Part shown: positions 5,491 through 8,056 of the stretch, one piece after another | Layout of the letters: each line of letters starts with the position of its first letter | Numbering within the stretch: position 1 is the first letter of the stretch | Source of the DNA: Bacteroidales bacterium | Lineage (GTDB): Bacteria > Bacteroidota > Bacteroidia > Bacteroidales > GCA-2711565 | Direction of reading: 5' to 3' | DNA: 8,056 nucleotides | Assembly: GCA_029938505.1 (NCBI GenBank) | Contig: JAOZUV010000077.1 | Location: 1-8,056 of the forward strand | The notes under the pieces: generated by a model | What the model was told of the DNA's origin: nothing | Seen by the model: only the letters and a program-made list of their open reading frames with translations | Databases searched by the model: none | Translations under genes and position numbers: made by a program

Positions 5491-7734
5491 ATGTATATAC
5501 CTGACGAGGCATTAGAGAATAAGGAGATTGTAAGGCGCTATAGAAGTTTGCTGAGGGTTTGGTATACACGTAAAACGCCTCAGGATAAGAAGCTGGTTCG
5601 CAAGGCATTTAACCTTGCTGTTGAAGCACATAAAGGCATAAGGCGTAAATCTGGTGAACCTTATATTTATCATCCTCTTGATGTTGCACGAATTGCGGCT
5701 GGTGAAATTGGGCTTGGTACAACTTCTATTATTTGTGCCCTTCTTCACGATGTTGTTGAAGATACCAACTATTCTTTGAAAGATATTCGAAATCTTTTTG
5801 GAGATCAGGTAGCACGAATTATTGATGGCTTGACAAAAATTGAGGAATTAGTTGATGACAAAACAAGCTCAAAACAAGCTGAGAATTTTAAAAAAATGTT
5901 ATTAACTCTTTCGGATGATGTGCGAGTTATTTTGATTAAGCTAGCTGATAGGTTGCATAATATGCGTACTCTAGATTCGATGATACGCGTAAAACAACTC
6001 AAAATTGCTTCCGAAACAAACTATTTATATGCTCCATTAGCTCATCGCTTGGGGCTTTTTTCAATTAAAAGCGAACTGGAAGATCTGGCCTTAAAATATC
6101 TTGAACCAGAAATCTTTTTGACTTTAACTGAAAAATTAAAAAACACACAAGCCAATCGTACAAAATTTGTTCGCAAATTTTTAGCGCCTTTACGAAAAAC
6201 ACTTGATAAGCAAAAAATTAAATATCATATCTCTGCTAGAGAAAAACCTTTGAACTCTATTTGGGGAAAGATGAATATTCGTGAGATTCCATTCGAGGAA
6301 ATTTTTGATGCCTTTTCTGTTCAAATAGTGATAGATGCTATTGGTGAACAAGAGAAAATTGACTGTTGGAAAGTATATTCAATCATAACAGATCACTATC
6401 GTCCCAAAATGAGTCGCTTAAAAGATTGGGTTTCTATACCTAAAGCAAATGGCTATGAGGCTCTGCATACAACAGTGATGAGCCATACTGGTCAATGGGT
6501 AGAAGTCCAGATTCAAACGGAACGGATGAAAGATATTGCTGAAAAAGGCTATGCCGCTCACTGGAAATATCGGAATGATGATAGCGAAAGTGGATTGGAT
6601 ATGTGGTTGAGCCGGATTCGTGAGATTCTTCAAGGCGATGAAGAAAATGCTTTGGATTTTTTGAGCGATTTTAAGATGAATCTCTTTTCAGATGAGATTT
6701 TTGTTTTTACTCCTCATGGAGAATTAAAATCTCTTCCAAAAGGAGCTACTGTTTTAGACTTTGCTTACCATATTCATAGTCAGATTGGGAATAACTGTAT
6801 TGGAGCCAAAGTAAACCACAAATTAGTTCCTCTCAATTATCGTTTAAAAAATGGTGATCAAGCAGAGATTTTGACTTCGAAAAGTCAATTGCCTAAAGAA
6901 GACTGGCTAAAATTAGTAGTTACTGCTCGTGCTAAATCACGAATTAAGCAAGCCGTTCGTGATTATCGAAAAACCTTTAAAGAAGAAGGCCTTACTAAAT
7001 TAAAGACTTATTTTGAACAATTGGGTTTGGAGTTTTCGGGGCATAATAAATACGTATTGCAAGAAAAAATTGGACAACCCAGTTCTATCGATTTATATTT
7101 TCATGTTGCTAAATCTAAAATTGGATTTAATGATGTAAAAGAAGCCTTCATCGAAAGTGGTAAAGGAGGATGGCTTCGGAATATTAGTATTCCATTTATC
7201 AAACCCAAGAAGCAGAATTTAAAAGATGTTTCTAAGGAGATTAGAGAAAATATCAAGAAAAAACCAGAGAGTCTTCTCCTCGAAGGAAGTATTAGTGATT
7301 TGAATTATAAAATTTCAAATTGTTGCAATCCTATACCTGGCGATGATGTTATTGGAATGATTTTGAAGGATGATATCATTGATATTCATCGCACTAATTG
7401 TCCAACTGCTATCCAAAATATGTCGAAATTTGGAAACCGAATTGTAAAAGCAAAATGGCGTAAAAAGGAAATGGTTTCTTTCTTGGCTGCTGTAAAAATT
7501 ACAAGTATCGATAGTGTAGGGTTTATCAATAGTATAACATCTATTATATCAACACAACTTTTATTAGATATTCGTTCCTTTCATTTGGATACATCCGAAG
7601 GCGTTACGAATACAACCATTATGCTTTATGTAAATGATTTAAATAGTTTAAATGATTTAATTACAAAGTTGAAAAAGATAAAACAAATAAAAAAAATACG
7701 GAGACTTGATCGATTTACGGAATCATTAAAATGA
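5491..7734 (+). CDS. RelA/SpoT homologue, bifunctional (p)ppGpp synthetase/hydrolase
   Basis: A 747-residue long RSH protein, the stringent-response enzyme that makes and degrades (p)ppGpp. The HD hydrolase domain (about 35-200) is intact: H61, H86-D87, E90-D91, D153 and N157 in HPLDVA, LLHDVVEDT and LADRLHNMRT. The synthetase domain (about 240-360) has R250/K252, D273, the RLKD motif (309-312, the RxKD type of bifunctional enzymes), IPKANGYEALHT and EVQIQTE. Gln278 sits in DAFSVQIVID where I expect Arg. A TGS domain follows (402-464, with His429 in FAYHIH), then a helical domain, a zinc-finger domain (C611, C612, H633, C637) and an ACT domain (about 662-740). Retained hydrolase residues argue for a SpoT/Rel-like enzyme rather than a synthetase-only RelA. 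ATG 5491 is the first start after an in-frame TGA upstream; GAGG abuts it with no spacing. It is followed on the same strand by a Fur-family gene. Confidence 0.95.
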   Translation: MYIPDEALENKEIVRRYRSLLRVWYTRKTPQDKKLVRKAFNLAVEAHKGIRRKSGEPYIYHPLDVARIAAGEIGLGTTSIICALLHDVVEDTNYSLKDIRNLFGDQVARIIDGLTKIEELVDDKTSSKQAENFKKMLLTLSDDVRVILIKLADRLHNMRTLDSMIRVKQLKIASETNYLYAPLAHRLGLFSIKSELEDLALKYLEPEIFLTLTEKLKNTQANRTKFVRKFLAPLRKTLDKQKIKYHISAREKPLNSIWGKMNIREIPFEEIFDAFSVQIVIDAIGEQEKIDCWKVYSIITDHYRPKMSRLKDWVSIPKANGYEALHTTVMSHTGQWVEVQIQTERMKDIAEKGYAAHWKYRNDDSESGLDMWLSRIREILQGDEENALDFLSDFKMNLFSDEIFVFTPHGELKSLPKGATVLDFAYHIHSQIGNNCIGAKVNHKLVPLNYRLKNGDQAEILTSKSQLPKEDWLKLVVTARAKSRIKQAVRDYRKTFKEEGLTKLKTYFEQLGLEFSGHNKYVLQEKIGQPSSIDLYFHVAKSKIGFNDVKEAFIESGKGGWLRNISIPFIKPKKQNLKDVSKEIRENIKKKPESLLLEGSISDLNYKISNCCNPIPGDDVIGMILKDDIIDIHRTNCPTAIQNMSKFGNRIVKAKWRKKEMVSFLAAVKITSIDSVGFINSITSIISTQLLLDIRSFHLDTSEGVTNTTIMLYVNDLNSLNDLITKLKKIKQIKKIRRLDRFTESLK

Positions 7735-7763
7735 TTAATTTACTGATAATTAAGATTTAATAA

Positions 7764-7779
7764 AATAATTTTAATTATT
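7764..7779. repeat. AT-only inverted repeat between the RSH and Fur genes
   Basis: AATAATT (7764-7770), two bases, AATTATT (7773-7779) form a perfect 7-2-7 palindrome followed by a short T-rich run. Possible roles are a weak terminator after the RSH gene or a Fur/PerR-type operator for autoregulation of the next gene (those operators are AT-rich 7-1-7 repeats, so the spacing is off by one). In such AT-rich DNA chance is a real alternative. No good promoter was found in the 111-base gap. Confidence 0.25.
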
Positions 7780-7845
7780 TTTATTTAAACCAAATCCTAA
7801 TAAATAAATTTTCCGTATTTTTATGCAGGATTAAAATTATGGGTT

Positions 7846-8056
7846 ATGAAAGATAAAAATAAAGACACTTTTGAAACTGTTAAACAGATTTTTACAGAGT
7901 ATTTGGAAAATCGTGGACATCGGAAAACACCGGAACGATATACAATTTTGAAAGAGATTTATGCAACGGATGGCCATTTTGATATTGAAACGCTTTATAT
8001 ACGGATGAAAAATAACAAATACCGTGTAAGTAGAGCAACTCTCTATAATACTATTG
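7846..8056 (+). CDS. Fur-family metal-responsive transcriptional regulator, 3' end cut by window
   Basis: Seventy N-terminal residues are visible before the right edge. They form the winged-helix DNA-binding domain of the Fur family: [18 protein letters not shown] (18-35), [10 protein letters not shown] (42-51, with His44 at a usual metal-site position) and the recognition helix [11 protein letters not shown] (60-70). The dimerisation and metal-binding half is missing, so Fur, Zur and PerR types cannot be told apart; the domain most resembles the general Fur of Bacteroidota. I chose ATG 7846 because the earlier ATG at 7839 is in another frame and stops after five codons. It lies 111 bases after the RSH gene on the same strand. 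From memory, RSH-fur-purA is a recurring order in Bacteroidota, which predicts purA beyond the window. Confidence 0.9.
   Translation, partial: MKDKNKDTFETVKQIFTEYLENRGHRKTPERYTILKEIYATDGHFDIETLYIRMKNNKYRVSRATLYNTI

Overview
The window reads as a piece of an AT-rich Bacteroidota chromosome. The evidence is protein-level (a head-GIN/DUF2807 surface protein, an RSH protein with the DWVS-PKANGYEALH signature I associate with this phylum, a Bacteroidota-type Fur) and regulatory (a TTTG-N20-TAnnTTTG promoter before the RSH gene and few Shine-Dalgarno sequences). I see no rRNA, tRNA, CRISPR array, insertion sequence or phage gene. There is no gene-free stretch over 300 bases; the longest gaps are 270 bases (5221-5490) and 222 bases (3193-3414).

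Left half, minus strand, positions 1-3192: a three-gene envelope-signalling module. In transcription order it holds an ECF sigma factor (3192-2707), a single-pass membrane protein that is probably its anti-sigma factor (2695-1598, 11 bases downstream), and a secreted DUF2807 protein fused to an outer-membrane beta-barrel (from 1525, running off the left edge). The most interesting observation is that the same bipartite promoter, TTGTAACATT-N14-CGTCCTA, stands 37 bases before the sigma gene and 34 bases before the DUF2807-barrel gene. Spacing is identical and the layout looks like ECF promoters (AAC-type -35, CGTC -10). The simplest reading is that the sigma factor activates its own operon and, through a second copy of its promoter, the adjacent outer-membrane gene, with the membrane anti-sigma setting the threshold.

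Middle, positions 3193-5202: an intergenic region with a degenerate palindromic element that looks like a dispersed intergenic repeat, then lepA (elongation factor 4) on the minus strand, intact and ordinary.

Right, positions 5221-8056, plus strand: a divergent intergenic region with a good Bacteroidota promoter, then a full-length RelA/SpoT homologue with hydrolase, synthetase, TGS, zinc-finger and ACT parts, then the start of a Fur-family regulator cut by the right edge. This half is housekeeping and stress control. Apart from the left-hand module, the window is conventional.
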